Below are positions 1-5,773 of a DNA stretch of 12,386 nt, in pieces. This stretch comes from an uncultured Eubacteriales bacterium (lineage in GTDB: Bacteria > Bacillota > Clostridia > Christensenellales > UBA1242), in assembly GCA_905187655.1 (NCBI GenBank), contig CAJJIV010000023.1, positions 1 through 12,386 on the forward strand, read 5' to 3'. Below the pieces are notes generated by a model, which saw only the letters and a list, made by a program, of their open reading frames with translations, did no database searches and was not told the origin of the DNA. Position 1 is the first letter of the stretch. Each line of letters opens with the position of its first letter. The translations under genes were made by a program, and so were the position numbers.

Positions 1-1
1 T

Positions 2-1639
2 TTTTTTACCCCAGTTATCTTGGGTAAAATTATATCAGCAATGGCAGAAGCAAATTATGAAGTTGCCATAAATTATGCTTGGTTATACTTTGCTTTAGAG
101 TGCTTAAATCTTGCATTCAGCCTATTAAAAACCCCATTTTTCAAAATTCTTGAAAACCGAGTTAAGTTAGATGTTAAATTAGATGTAATTAACAATACTT
201 TTAATATTAACATTGGCCAATATGAAAAAATGGGCAACGGCGTGTTTATAACCAGACTTACCAGCGACCTTAATTCCCTAAGCAACTCTTTTAAACAAAT
301 ATCTGAAACAATTGTATCATTTGTATCAAAAATTGGCTTTTTAGTATACATATTCATAATGAACTTTTGGCTAGGAATATTTTTACTTGGATTTGTAATA
401 ATTCGCTACTATGTTTACCAAGTAAGAATTTACTACTTTTCTATTCTAAAACCAGTTGTACACAAAAAAAGTGAAACAGTAAACAGCACTGTCGGTGAAA
501 CGATTCGTGGCATAAAAGACATAAAAACACTAGACTTGCAAAATAGTTTACTACATCAAATAGAAGAACAACAAACCGATTATATGCATGCCGATAACAA
601 AGAATGGTATGTCGGAACAGCACTTAGCAGTTTTGCTTCGTTTGTAAGCATTGTCTGCAACTTACTATTTGTAATGCTTTGTGCTTCACTTATGCAAAAA
701 GGTCAACTTGCCGTTGCAATTTTCTACACCGCATACAGCTATAAAGCAAACATAATGTCTTTTGCTGTTCACCTTGGAAACCTGCAAAATTACTTTAAAG
801 AAATTGAAGTTTCTGCTTGGCGTGTCTTTGACCTTAAAGATGGTGTAAAATATCAATTTAACAAATACGGTACCGATGACTTCGCTGACTATAAAGGTAA
901 TATAGAATTTGAAGATGTTCACTTTGGATATACAAGCGATAAAGATGTTTTAAATGGCGTTAACTTCAAAATTAGACGAAATACGCATGTAGCATTTGTT
1001 GGAGAAAGTGGTTGCGGAAAGAGCACCATTGTTGGCTTAATTTGCAAGTTATACACTCCTAACCAAGGAAAAATTAAATTTGATAACAAAAATAGTGAAA
1101 CATTAAGTAGAGATTTCTACAAAAATGTTACAATGGTTAACCAATTCCCTTACTTGTTTAATATGACTATACGAGAAAATATGCAACTAGTTAAACCCGA
1201 TGTCACCGATGAAGAAATTTATGAAGCACTTAAACTTAGCAACGCATACGAATTTGTTTCAAATTTGCCACAAGGACTAGATAGTTTTCTTGGCGAAGGC
1301 GGAACTAGACTTTCAGGCGGACAAAAACAAAGAATTTGCATAGCAAGAGCATTGTTAAAAGATGCAAAAGTATTAATTTTCGATGAAGCAACCAGCTCGC
1401 TAGACAATATCTCTCAAGAAAAGGTAATAGAAAGCATTGAAACACTAAGAGCAAATAAAACAATAATAACAATAGCCCACAGACTATCAACCATCGAAAA
1501 TTGCGATGAAATTTTCTTCTTAGATGGCGGAAAAATTGTTGCACAAGGCAAACACGAAGACCTTATGAATGAGAATAAAACATATCGAGCCCTTTATAAC
1601 AAACAAAAAAAGGAACTTAAACAAGCCGAAGAAAATTAA
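2..1639 (+). CDS. ABC exporter half-transporter (permease-ATPase fusion), 5' end outside window
   Basis: This is an ATP-driven membrane exporter subunit, with a transmembrane domain followed by a nucleotide-binding domain, and probably works as a dimer. The frame is open to the window edge. Residues before the first possible start (TTG at 20) still read like the family (TPVILGKIISA), so the true start lies upstream. Counting from that TTG, hydrophobic segments lie near residues 17-37, 98-133, 203-225 and 229-250. The ATPase domain has Walker A GESGCGKST (328-336), a Q-loop in MVNQFPYLF, signature LSGGQKQR (431-438), Walker B VLIFDEA with the catalytic Glu (451-457) and the H-loop His at 487. 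All catalytic motifs are intact, so the subunit should be active. The substrate cannot be told from sequence. Multidrug/lipid-type exporters share this architecture, and a heterodimeric partner could lie upstream. Confidence 0.95.
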   Translation, partial: FFTPVILGKIISAMAEANYEVAINYAWLYFALECLNLAFSLLKTPFFKILENRVKLDVKLDVINNTFNINIGQYEKMGNGVFITRLTSDLNSLSNSFKQISETIVSFVSKIGFLVYIFIMNFWLGIFLLGFVIIRYYVYQVRIYYFSILKPVVHKKSETVNSTVGETIRGIKDIKTLDLQNSLLHQIEEQQTDYMHADNKEWYVGTALSSFASFVSIVCNLLFVMLCASLMQKGQLAVAIFYTAYSYKANIMSFAVHLGNLQNYFKEIEVSAWRVFDLKDGVKYQFNKYGTDDFADYKGNIEFEDVHFGYTSDKDVLNGVNFKIRRNTHVAFVGESGCGKSTIVGLICKLYTPNQGKIKFDNKNSETLSRDFYKNVTMVNQFPYLFNMTIRENMQLVKPDVTDEEIYEALKLSNAYEFVSNLPQGLDSFLGEGGTRLSGGQKQRICIARALLKDAKVLIFDEATSSLDNISQEKVIESIETLRANKTIITIAHRLSTIENCDEIFFLDGGKIVAQGKHEDLMNENKTYRALYNKQKKELKQAEEN

Positions 1640-1651
1640 CCAATACTAAGT

Positions 1652-1688
1652 AAAGCACCAACAAACGTTGGTGCTTTTTATTTTTTTT
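1652..1688 (+). terminator. Rho-independent terminator of the ABC transporter gene
   Basis: A perfect 11-bp stem, AAAGCACCAAC (1652-1662) with GTTGGTGCTTT (1667-1677), has a 4-nt loop and is followed by a T-rich tract to 1688. It starts 12 nt after the transporter stop. The T-tract is only on the rightward side. The leftward DegV operon ending at 1723 may use it weakly, and no other terminator is visible for that operon. Confidence 0.92.
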
Positions 1689-1722
1689 AACTTTCTTATT
1701 ACTAAAAACTTCTAAAGAACAA

Positions 1723-2568
1723 TTATTTTTCGAAGAATGCCACAGCAACTACACCCGGACCAACATGAGTTCCAACGGTGCTCCCAATCATATGCCTTGG
1801 TACAGTTCCTGCACTTTTTTGCCATATATTCTTACTATCTTCAATATATTTATCAAGCAAAGTTGTTTCTGCACCAGTAAAAGCTGTTGAATAAGGCATG
1901 CCAAAATCTATTCCAGCAGTTTTACCAATTAGTTCATTTAAAAAAATATTTCCTTTTCTAGACCCAATCGCCTTTCCTGCCATCTTTATTTCACCCTCAT
2001 CAACCATAATAATAGGCTTAATATTAAGCATTGTTCCTGCCATTGCAACTAAAGGCGAAATTCTTCCACCCTTTTTCAAATATTTTAATGTTGCCAAAAC
2101 TGCAAATACTTTAATTTTAGTTTTCTTCTCATTTAACAAATCCACTATTTCATTTGGCATAAGATTTTTATCAATAAGTTCCATAGCGTAATTAATTAAA
2201 ATTCTCTCACCTACCGATGCATTTAAACTATCCACAACATAAACATTGGCAAATTGCTTACTTGCATCAACTGCCTGGTTATAAGAACCAGATAATTTTG
2301 ATGACAAACAAATTGCAATAACGCTATCTCCATTTTTTGTCATTTCTGCAAACTTTTCTTCATACCTAAATTTTGTTATTTGACTAGTTTTAGGAAACTC
2401 TGTGCTCTGTTCAAGTTTTTTAAAAAATTCCACATGAGAAAGATTAACACCATCAAAATAAACTTCCCCATCAATCATTATTTCCATAGGAATCATATCA
2501 ATTCCCATACTATTTGCTTCTTCCTGTTCAATATCGCAAGAAGAATCTACTAAAAGTTTAATTGCCAT
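1723..2568 (-). CDS. DegV family fatty-acid-binding protein
   Basis: DegV proteins bind a fatty acid. In Firmicutes, FakB members present it to the kinase FakA, which makes acyl-phosphate for phospholipid synthesis. At 281 residues this is a normal full-length member. Family landmarks are present in order: VDSSCD (7-12), TSQ (61-63), SSKLSGSY (89-96), VDS (112-114), LKYLKKGGRIS (161-171), LNIKPI (181-186) and GTHVGPG (266-272). The ATG is preceded at about 6 nt by AAAGGAAT. It lies 10 nt downstream of the MarR gene and should be co-transcribed with it. No FakA-like kinase gene is in the window, so a FakB role is an inference from the family. The ligand (saturated or unsaturated acyl chain) cannot be predicted from this sequence alone. 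Confidence 0.93.
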   Translation of the reverse strand: MAIKLLVDSSCDIEQEEANSMGIDMIPMEIMIDGEVYFDGVNLSHVEFFKKLEQSTEFPKTSQITKFRYEEKFAEMTKNGDSVIAICLSSKLSGSYNQAVDASKQFANVYVVDSLNASVGERILINYAMELIDKNLMPNEIVDLLNEKKTKIKVFAVLATLKYLKKGGRISPLVAMAGTMLNIKPIIMVDEGEIKMAGKAIGSRKGNIFLNELIGKTAGIDFGMPYSTAFTGAETTLLDKYIEDSKNIWQKSAGTVPRHMIGSTVGTHVGPGVVAVAFFEK

Positions 2569-2578
2569 AATTATTCCT

Positions 2579-3025
2579 TTATTCTTTATCGCTTATAATT
2601 TTCAAATTATCGTAAATTTTATTAAAAGTATTATAAAAAGACTTTAATTCTTCATCTGAGATATAATTTTTATCATAATTTATAATATCATTAATTTTCC
2701 CCGAAATAAATTCAGCAACTTCTTCACCTTTTGGTGTAAGTTTTAAATTAGAATTATATTTTTTCTTATTTTCATCTGATTTACATTCTACATAACCCTT
2801 TTCTTCAAGGTCTTTAAGAGCTCTTGATACACCAGCCTTGTCTTCTTCACATAAATTGCAAAGTTCGGTTGCGGTCATGCCATCTTCATTACCATATAAA
2901 TAAAATATACAATTCACTTGCGAACCTTTTAAGCCAAACTTACTCATTTCATAATTTTTAATTTTATTTATCACCCTTCCAATATTAGAAAGCAACACGG
3001 TAAATTCCCTAAACCTTAAATTCAT
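2579..3025 (-). CDS. MarR family transcriptional regulator
   Basis: This is a winged helix-turn-helix DNA-binding protein of 148 residues, the usual MarR length. An N-terminal helix leads to the helix-turn-helix at about 50-75 (MTATELCNL, then AGVSRALKDLEEKGYV). The wing follows at about 78-97 (KSDENKKKYN, LKLTPKGEEV), and a C-terminal dimerisation helix pair at 103-146. A strong ribosome binding site (GGGGAG) precedes the ATG. It is the first gene of the MarR-DegV operon. Its promoter carries a perfect inverted repeat over the -35 box, so autorepression is likely. Pairing with a DegV fatty-acid-binding protein suggests a lipid-related signal by analogy with the MarR regulator FabT, but the ligand is unknown. 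Cys residues at 39, 56, 59 and 81 are present. Whether they sense redox state is not evident. Confidence 0.93.
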   Translation of the reverse strand: MNLRFREFTVLLSNIGRVINKIKNYEMSKFGLKGSQVNCIFYLYGNEDGMTATELCNLCEEDKAGVSRALKDLEEKGYVECKSDENKKKYNSNLKLTPKGEEVAEFISGKINDIINYDKNYISDEELKSFYNTFNKIYDNLKIISDKE

Positions 3026-3062
3026 AACATCTCCCCTATACTTTTATTTGCTAACATAATCA

Positions 3063-3091
3063 ATAATAGCACAGACTTGTTGTTTTGTCAA
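3063..3091 (-). promoter_or_regulatory. Promoter of the marR-degV operon
   Basis: On the minus strand, -35 TTGACA (3086-3091, perfect consensus) and -10 TATTAT (3063-3068) are separated by exactly 17 bp. The predicted transcript starts near 3056, about 30 nt before the MarR start codon. Confidence 0.85.
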
Positions 3092-3096
3092 CAAGT
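3075..3096. promoter_or_regulatory. Likely MarR operator (inverted repeat)
   Basis: There is a perfect 8-bp inverted repeat, ACTTGTTG (3075-3082) and CAACAAGT (3089-3096), with a 6-bp spacer. It covers the -35 box and part of the spacer of the marR promoter. Size and placement match MarR-type operators that block RNA polymerase, so autorepression is inferred. It sits 36 bp upstream of the -35 box of the divergent zinc-ribbon gene and could also affect that promoter. Confidence 0.7.
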
Positions 3097-3131
3097 TGTT
3101 TTTGTTTGTTAAATTAAAACACATAATAAAA

Positions 3132-3160
3132 TTGACTAATTAACGATTAATTTTTATAAT
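3132..3160 (+). promoter_or_regulatory. Promoter of the zinc-ribbon gene
   Basis: The -35 TTGACT (3132-3137) and -10 TATAAT (3155-3160) are separated by 17 bp. The start would be near 3167, giving a leader of about 70 nt. The spacer contains a small AT-rich dyad (AATTAA-CGA-TTAATT), which is weak evidence for an operator. Confidence 0.8.
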
Positions 3161-3236
3161 AATTGCGTAGAAATAAATAATTTGCTTTTATGTCAGAACC
3201 AAAAATTAATCTTTATAATTCAGGAGGAAATCAATT

Positions 3237-3494
3237 ATGGACAAAATATGTCAAAGTTGTGGTATGCCTATCACCAATAAAGAACAATTAGGCACAAACG
3301 CAGACGGAACTGTTAACAACGATTATTGTAAATATTGCTATATTAATGGCGAGTTTATACATAAAGTAACTATGGAAGAATATATTCAAATGTGTTCCAA
3401 ATTCGGAAAACAAGCAGGAATGACCAACAAACAAATGAAAGCACACTGCGAAAAATTATTCCCAACACTTAAAAGATGGAATAAAAAAAATTAA
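3237..3494 (+). CDS. Small putative zinc-ribbon protein
   Basis: This 85-residue protein has two zinc-knuckle pairs, CQSCGMP (Cys5, Cys8) and YCKYCY (Cys31, Cys34). They are joined by the family-typical stretch LGTNADGT...NNDYC. After the ribbon come VTMEEYIQMCSKFG and a GMTN segment, as seen in the group annotated as putative zinc ribbon domain proteins. It should bind one zinc ion with four cysteines, and two further Cys lie at 53 and 71. The biochemical role is not established. Relatives occur alone or fused to regulator domains. An AGGAGG ribosome binding site sits 9 nt before the ATG and a consensus promoter lies upstream. The neighbouring MerR/GyrI-like gene starts 71 nt downstream with its own promoter, so the two may be functionally linked but are not tightly coupled. 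No signal peptide or membrane segment is seen. Confidence 0.88.
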   Translation: MDKICQSCGMPITNKEQLGTNADGTVNNDYCKYCYINGEFIHKVTMEEYIQMCSKFGKQAGMTNKQMKAHCEKLFPTLKRWNKKN

Positions 3495-3512
3495 TATATT
3501 TCAAAAAATCAC

Positions 3513-3548
3513 TTGACTCTCCCCCTACTGGAGCATTTACCATATAAT
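3513..3548 (+). promoter_or_regulatory. MerR-type promoter/operator of the regulator gene
   Basis: The -35 TTGACT (3513-3518) is followed after 19 bp by a poor -10, TACCAT (3538-3543). A 19-bp spacer is the hallmark of promoters activated by MerR proteins through DNA distortion. A short dyad, CTCC (3519-3522) and GGAG (3530-3533), lies within the spacer. A better -10, TATAAT (3543-3548), is 24 bp from the -35, too far to be used without remodelling. Autoregulation by the downstream regulator is inferred. Confidence 0.75.
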
Positions 3549-3565
3549 TAAACAAGGAGAAATGT

Positions 3566-4363
3566 ATGTTAAAAATTGGTGAATTTTCTAAACTTGCGAA
3601 AACAACTATAAAAACTTTGCGATACTATGATTATGTAAATTTATTAAAACCTGTGTTTGTAGATGATAATGGTTATAGATACTACGAAATAGAACAACTA
3701 AACGACCTTATTATGATAGTAGAGCTTAGAAAACTTGATGTTCCAATTATAGAAATTAAAAAGTTCCTTAGTTGTCAAGAAAAAGATAAATTTTTAGAAA
3801 CGCATTTACAAGTTTTAGAAAAAGAATTTAAAAGAAAACAAAATCAAATCTCCTTAATTAAAAATTATATCGCAAAAGCGAAAAAAGGAGATTTTATGGA
3901 AAAATATATTGCAAAAGAAATTATTGTGCCAGAAAACAAAGTTTATTTTAAGCATGGCACTATTGCTTCAATGAATGACTTATTTAATTTTGTGCTTCAA
4001 GCAGGAACCGAAGCAAAAGAAACTAACCCAACTCTTAAATGCACCAATTATTGTTACGTTACTTATACCGCCAAAGAGTACAAAGAAAAAAATGTAGAAC
4101 TTGAGTACGTTGAAGCAGTAAAAGACTTTGGAAAAGAAAGTAAAAATATTAAGTTTAGAGTTGACCCACAAATTACCGCAATTTCAGTTGAACACAAAGG
4201 CCCATATACAAATTTATCCAAGGCCTATGCTTTTGCATTAAACTTTGTTAAGGATAAAGGATATAAAATTGCAGGTCCAATCCGTGAAGTATATATTCAC
4301 GGCTGTTGGGACGAAGAGAACGAAGATAATTATTTAACCGAAATACAAATTCCTATTCAATAG
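3566..4363 (+). CDS. MerR family regulator with C-terminal GyrI-like effector domain
   Basis: This 265-residue regulator has the BmrR/BltR-type layout. The winged helix-turn-helix is at 1-70 (IGEFSKLAKTTIKTLRYYD, then NGYRYYE), and a dimerisation coiled coil spans about 75-108. A GyrI-like small-molecule-binding domain runs from 112 to 265 and ends in the typical YLTEIQIPI, whose Glu259 matches the position that contacts cationic drugs in BmrR. Such proteins activate their own or nearby transporter genes on binding toxic compounds. The upstream promoter has the matching 19-bp spacer. AAGGAG lies 6 nt before the chosen ATG. An out-of-frame ATG overlaps at 3562. No transporter gene follows within the window, so its target is unclear beyond autoregulation and perhaps the zinc-ribbon gene. 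A good internal ribosome binding site precedes Met111, so the effector domain may also be made alone. Confidence 0.92.
   Translation: MLKIGEFSKLAKTTIKTLRYYDYVNLLKPVFVDDNGYRYYEIEQLNDLIMIVELRKLDVPIIEIKKFLSCQEKDKFLETHLQVLEKEFKRKQNQISLIKNYIAKAKKGDFMEKYIAKEIIVPENKVYFKHGTIASMNDLFNFVLQAGTEAKETNPTLKCTNYCYVTYTAKEYKEKNVELEYVEAVKDFGKESKNIKFRVDPQITAISVEHKGPYTNLSKAYAFALNFVKDKGYKIAGPIREVYIHGCWDEENEDNYLTEIQIPIQ
3885..3898 (+). promoter_or_regulatory. Internal ribosome binding site and in-frame ATG inside the MerR gene
   Basis: AAGGAG (3885-3890) stands 5 nt before an in-frame ATG (3896-3898, Met111). This is exactly at the junction between the coiled coil and the GyrI-like domain. Initiation here would give a 155-residue free effector domain ending at 4363. 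The motif could also arise by chance from Lys-Lys-Gly-Asp codons in an AT-rich gene. Confidence 0.45.
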
Positions 4364-4457
4364 CCTAAATCACACACAGCGAGAACATCTATTAAGCTTT
4401 ATAGTAAATTATACATTAAAAAAAAATTAAATAAAAAACAACACTATTCTTTATTAA

Positions 4458-4501
4458 AATAAAATGAACCTTGATAAATTTTCATCAAGGTTCATTTTAT
4501 T
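4458..4501. terminator. Bidirectional terminator between the MerR gene and tRNA-Leu
   Basis: An 18-bp perfect stem (4458-4475 with 4484-4501; core AATGAACCTTGAT) has an 8-nt loop. The stem ends are A/T-rich, giving T-rich 3' sides on both strands. It lies 95 nt after the MerR stop and 7 nt after the 3' end of the tRNA, so it can serve both converging transcripts. The 94 bases between the MerR stop and this stem hold no recognisable feature. Confidence 0.9.
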
Positions 4502-4507
4502 AATTAC

Positions 4508-4594
4508 TGGTGCCGAAGGCGGGACTTGAACCCGCACATTGTTGCCAATACTGGATTTTGAGTCCAGCGCGTCTGCCAATTCCACCACTTCGGC
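4508..4594 (-). tRNA. tRNA-Leu (anticodon CAA)
   Basis: This 87-nt class II tRNA decodes the UUG leucine codon. The acceptor stem is GCCGAAG/CTTCGGC with discriminator A. The CCA end is encoded in the gene (4508-4510). The anticodon stem CTGGA/TCCAG holds the loop CTCAAAA, giving anticodon CAA (4558-4560). The long variable arm has an ATTG-GCAA-CAAT hairpin, as expected for leucine tRNAs. The T-arm is GCGGG-TTCAAGT-CCCGC. It is transcribed leftward and ends just before the bidirectional terminator. Confidence 0.98.
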
Positions 4595-4601
4595 AAAAAA
4601 C

Positions 4602-4636
4602 AAAAAGTGCCAAATAAATTTTTTACATTGGCACTT
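4602..4636 (-). terminator. Terminator of the thioredoxin-reductase-like gene
   Basis: A perfect 9-bp stem, AAGTGCCAA (4605-4613) with TTGGCACTT (4628-4636), has a 14-nt A/T loop. On the minus strand it is followed by a short T run. It lies about 60 nt after the stop of the leftward flavoprotein gene and just upstream of the tRNA. Its first-transcribed arm overlaps the predicted tRNA start site. Confidence 0.75.
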
Positions 4637-4668
4637 ATTATATTAACACTTTTTTACTAATATTGCAA
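4637..4668 (-). promoter_or_regulatory. Putative promoter of tRNA-Leu
   Basis: On the minus strand, -35 TTGCAA (4663-4668) is followed 17 bp later by TAATAT (4640-4645). The overlapping TATAAT (4637-4642) has a 20-bp spacing. Either places the start near 4630-4633, about 38 nt before the mature tRNA 5' end. The boxes are only moderately close to consensus. Confidence 0.5.
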
Positions 4669-4696
4669 GTCTTTTGTTGTTTTTTATCTTTATTAT

Positions 4697-5641
4697 TTAT
4701 TCATACAAAGTTCCCTTACGTTTTGTAATATATTTAAAAGCAGTCGTACTTGCAATTGCTCCATCGCCAGTTGCACACACAATTTGCCTTAGTGGTGTAT
4801 TCCTTATATCTCCCGCAACAAACACACCTTCAATATTTGTTTTCATTTCTCCATCACCAACAATAAAACCATTATCATTTCTGTCAATTGCAGAGTCAAT
4901 ATAATCGGTATCTGCTCCACGCCCAATTGCAACAAACAAACAATCTAAATCAAATTGTTGCGTTTTTGCCGTTATCACATCTTCAATTATTGCCCCTGTT
5001 AACTTTTCTCCATTCCCAATAATCTTTTTAACTTTACCAGTATACACTGGTTCAATTTTATCATTAGTTAAAACCTTGTCAACAAGAGCCTGCTCAGCTC
5101 TAAACCTATCTCTGCGATGCAATAAATATACTTTTTTTGCAAAACTTGTTAAATATAATGCTTCTTCAAGCGCGGTATTCCCTCCGCCAACAATCATCAC
5201 TTCTTTGCCAGCACATTTTTCCGCATCACGGCGTACAGTGTAACTAACACCCTTTCCAAGGTACTCCTTTTCATTCTCTGCATCAAGTTTTCGCACACTT
5301 GTTCCAACTGCCACAATAACCGCCATTGCTTTATAAACAGCCTTAATTCCTTTAACAACTTTTGTTTCACCGCAAAGTTCACTATCTATTACTTCATCTA
5401 AAATTACTTGTACATTATTGGCTTCAAGTTGTTCTACCATTTTGCCGGCAAGATCCGGACCGCTTATTTTTGTATATCCAGTATAATTCAGCACTTCATA
5501 TGTTAAATATACTTGTCCGCCTAAATAATCTTCTTTTTCAATAATAGCAACATCTAAACCAAGCCTTTTTGCGTAAATGCCCGCCGTAATACCTGCTGGA
5601 CCACCGCCAATAATAAGCAAATCAAACACTTTGTCTTCCAT
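4697..5641 (-). CDS. Thioredoxin-reductase-like NADPH flavoprotein lacking the redox CxxC
   Basis: The 314-residue length and fold are those of bacterial thioredoxin reductase. FAD-binding GGGPAG lies at 12-17, GGQ at 41-43, the NADPH-domain GGGNTA at 152-157, HRRDRFRA (2'-phosphate of NADPH) at 175-182, the second FAD motif VAGD at 275-278, and LRQIVCATGDGA at 284-295. After GKGVSY, where family members carry CATC followed by Asp, this protein has TVRR (135-138). Both catalytic cysteines are replaced (Thr135, Arg138). The nearest Cys is 143. It therefore should bind FAD and NADPH but cannot reduce thioredoxin by the usual dithiol route. It may instead be a ferredoxin/flavodoxin-type reductase, an oxidase, or a reductase for a protein partner. 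AGGAG lies 7 nt before the ATG and a good promoter is upstream. It is divergent from the ferritin-like gene. Automatic annotation would probably call it trxB, which the missing motif does not support. Confidence 0.88.
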   Translation of the reverse strand: MEDKVFDLLIIGGGPAGITAGIYAKRLGLDVAIIEKEDYLGGQVYLTYEVLNYTGYTKISGPDLAGKMVEQLEANNVQVILDEVIDSELCGETKVVKGIKAVYKAMAVIVAVGTSVRKLDAENEKEYLGKGVSYTVRRDAEKCAGKEVMIVGGGNTALEEALYLTSFAKKVYLLHRRDRFRAEQALVDKVLTNDKIEPVYTGKVKKIIGNGEKLTGAIIEDVITAKTQQFDLDCLFVAIGRGADTDYIDSAIDRNDNGFIVGDGEMKTNIEGVFVAGDIRNTPLRQIVCATGDGAIASTTAFKYITKRKGTLYE

Positions 5642-5666
5642 TAATTTTCTCCTAATTACTAGTTTA

Positions 5667-5696
5667 ATTATAACAAAATGCTATTAACTGTGGCAA
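5667..5696 (-). promoter_or_regulatory. Promoter of the thioredoxin-reductase-like gene
   Basis: On the minus strand, -35 TTGCCA (5691-5696) and -10 TATAAT (5667-5672) are separated by 18 bp. The start would be near 5660, about 20 nt before the start codon. I see no convincing promoter for the divergent ferritin-like gene in the rest of this 132-bp gap. Confidence 0.7.
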
Positions 5697-5773
5697 CAAA
5701 TTTTTTATTTAAAGTGTAAATATTTAATTAATTGGCAAGACTAATAATAAAACAAAAAAGGAGCATATTTAAA

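Noticed and set aside
3083..3118. T- and G-rich TTGTTTTTGTTTGTT stretch next to the MarR operator as a repeat array
   Set aside because: It is irregular, with no constant unit, and is explained by the operator half-site plus base composition.
3131..3155. AATTAA-CGA-TTAATT dyad in the zinc-ribbon promoter as an operator
   Set aside because: A 6-bp arm made only of A and T in this composition is likely to occur by chance, so I do not list it as a separate site.
4697..5641. Canonical thioredoxin reductase (trxB)
   Set aside because: The active-site CxxC is absent, so I name it only as thioredoxin-reductase-like.
5732..5773. Upstream in-frame TTG as the start of the ferritin-like gene (14 extra residues)
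   Set aside because: No ribosome binding site precedes it, and the strong AAAGGAG at 5757-5763 serves the ATG at 5774. The 14 extra residues would be encoded by what looks like leader sequence.
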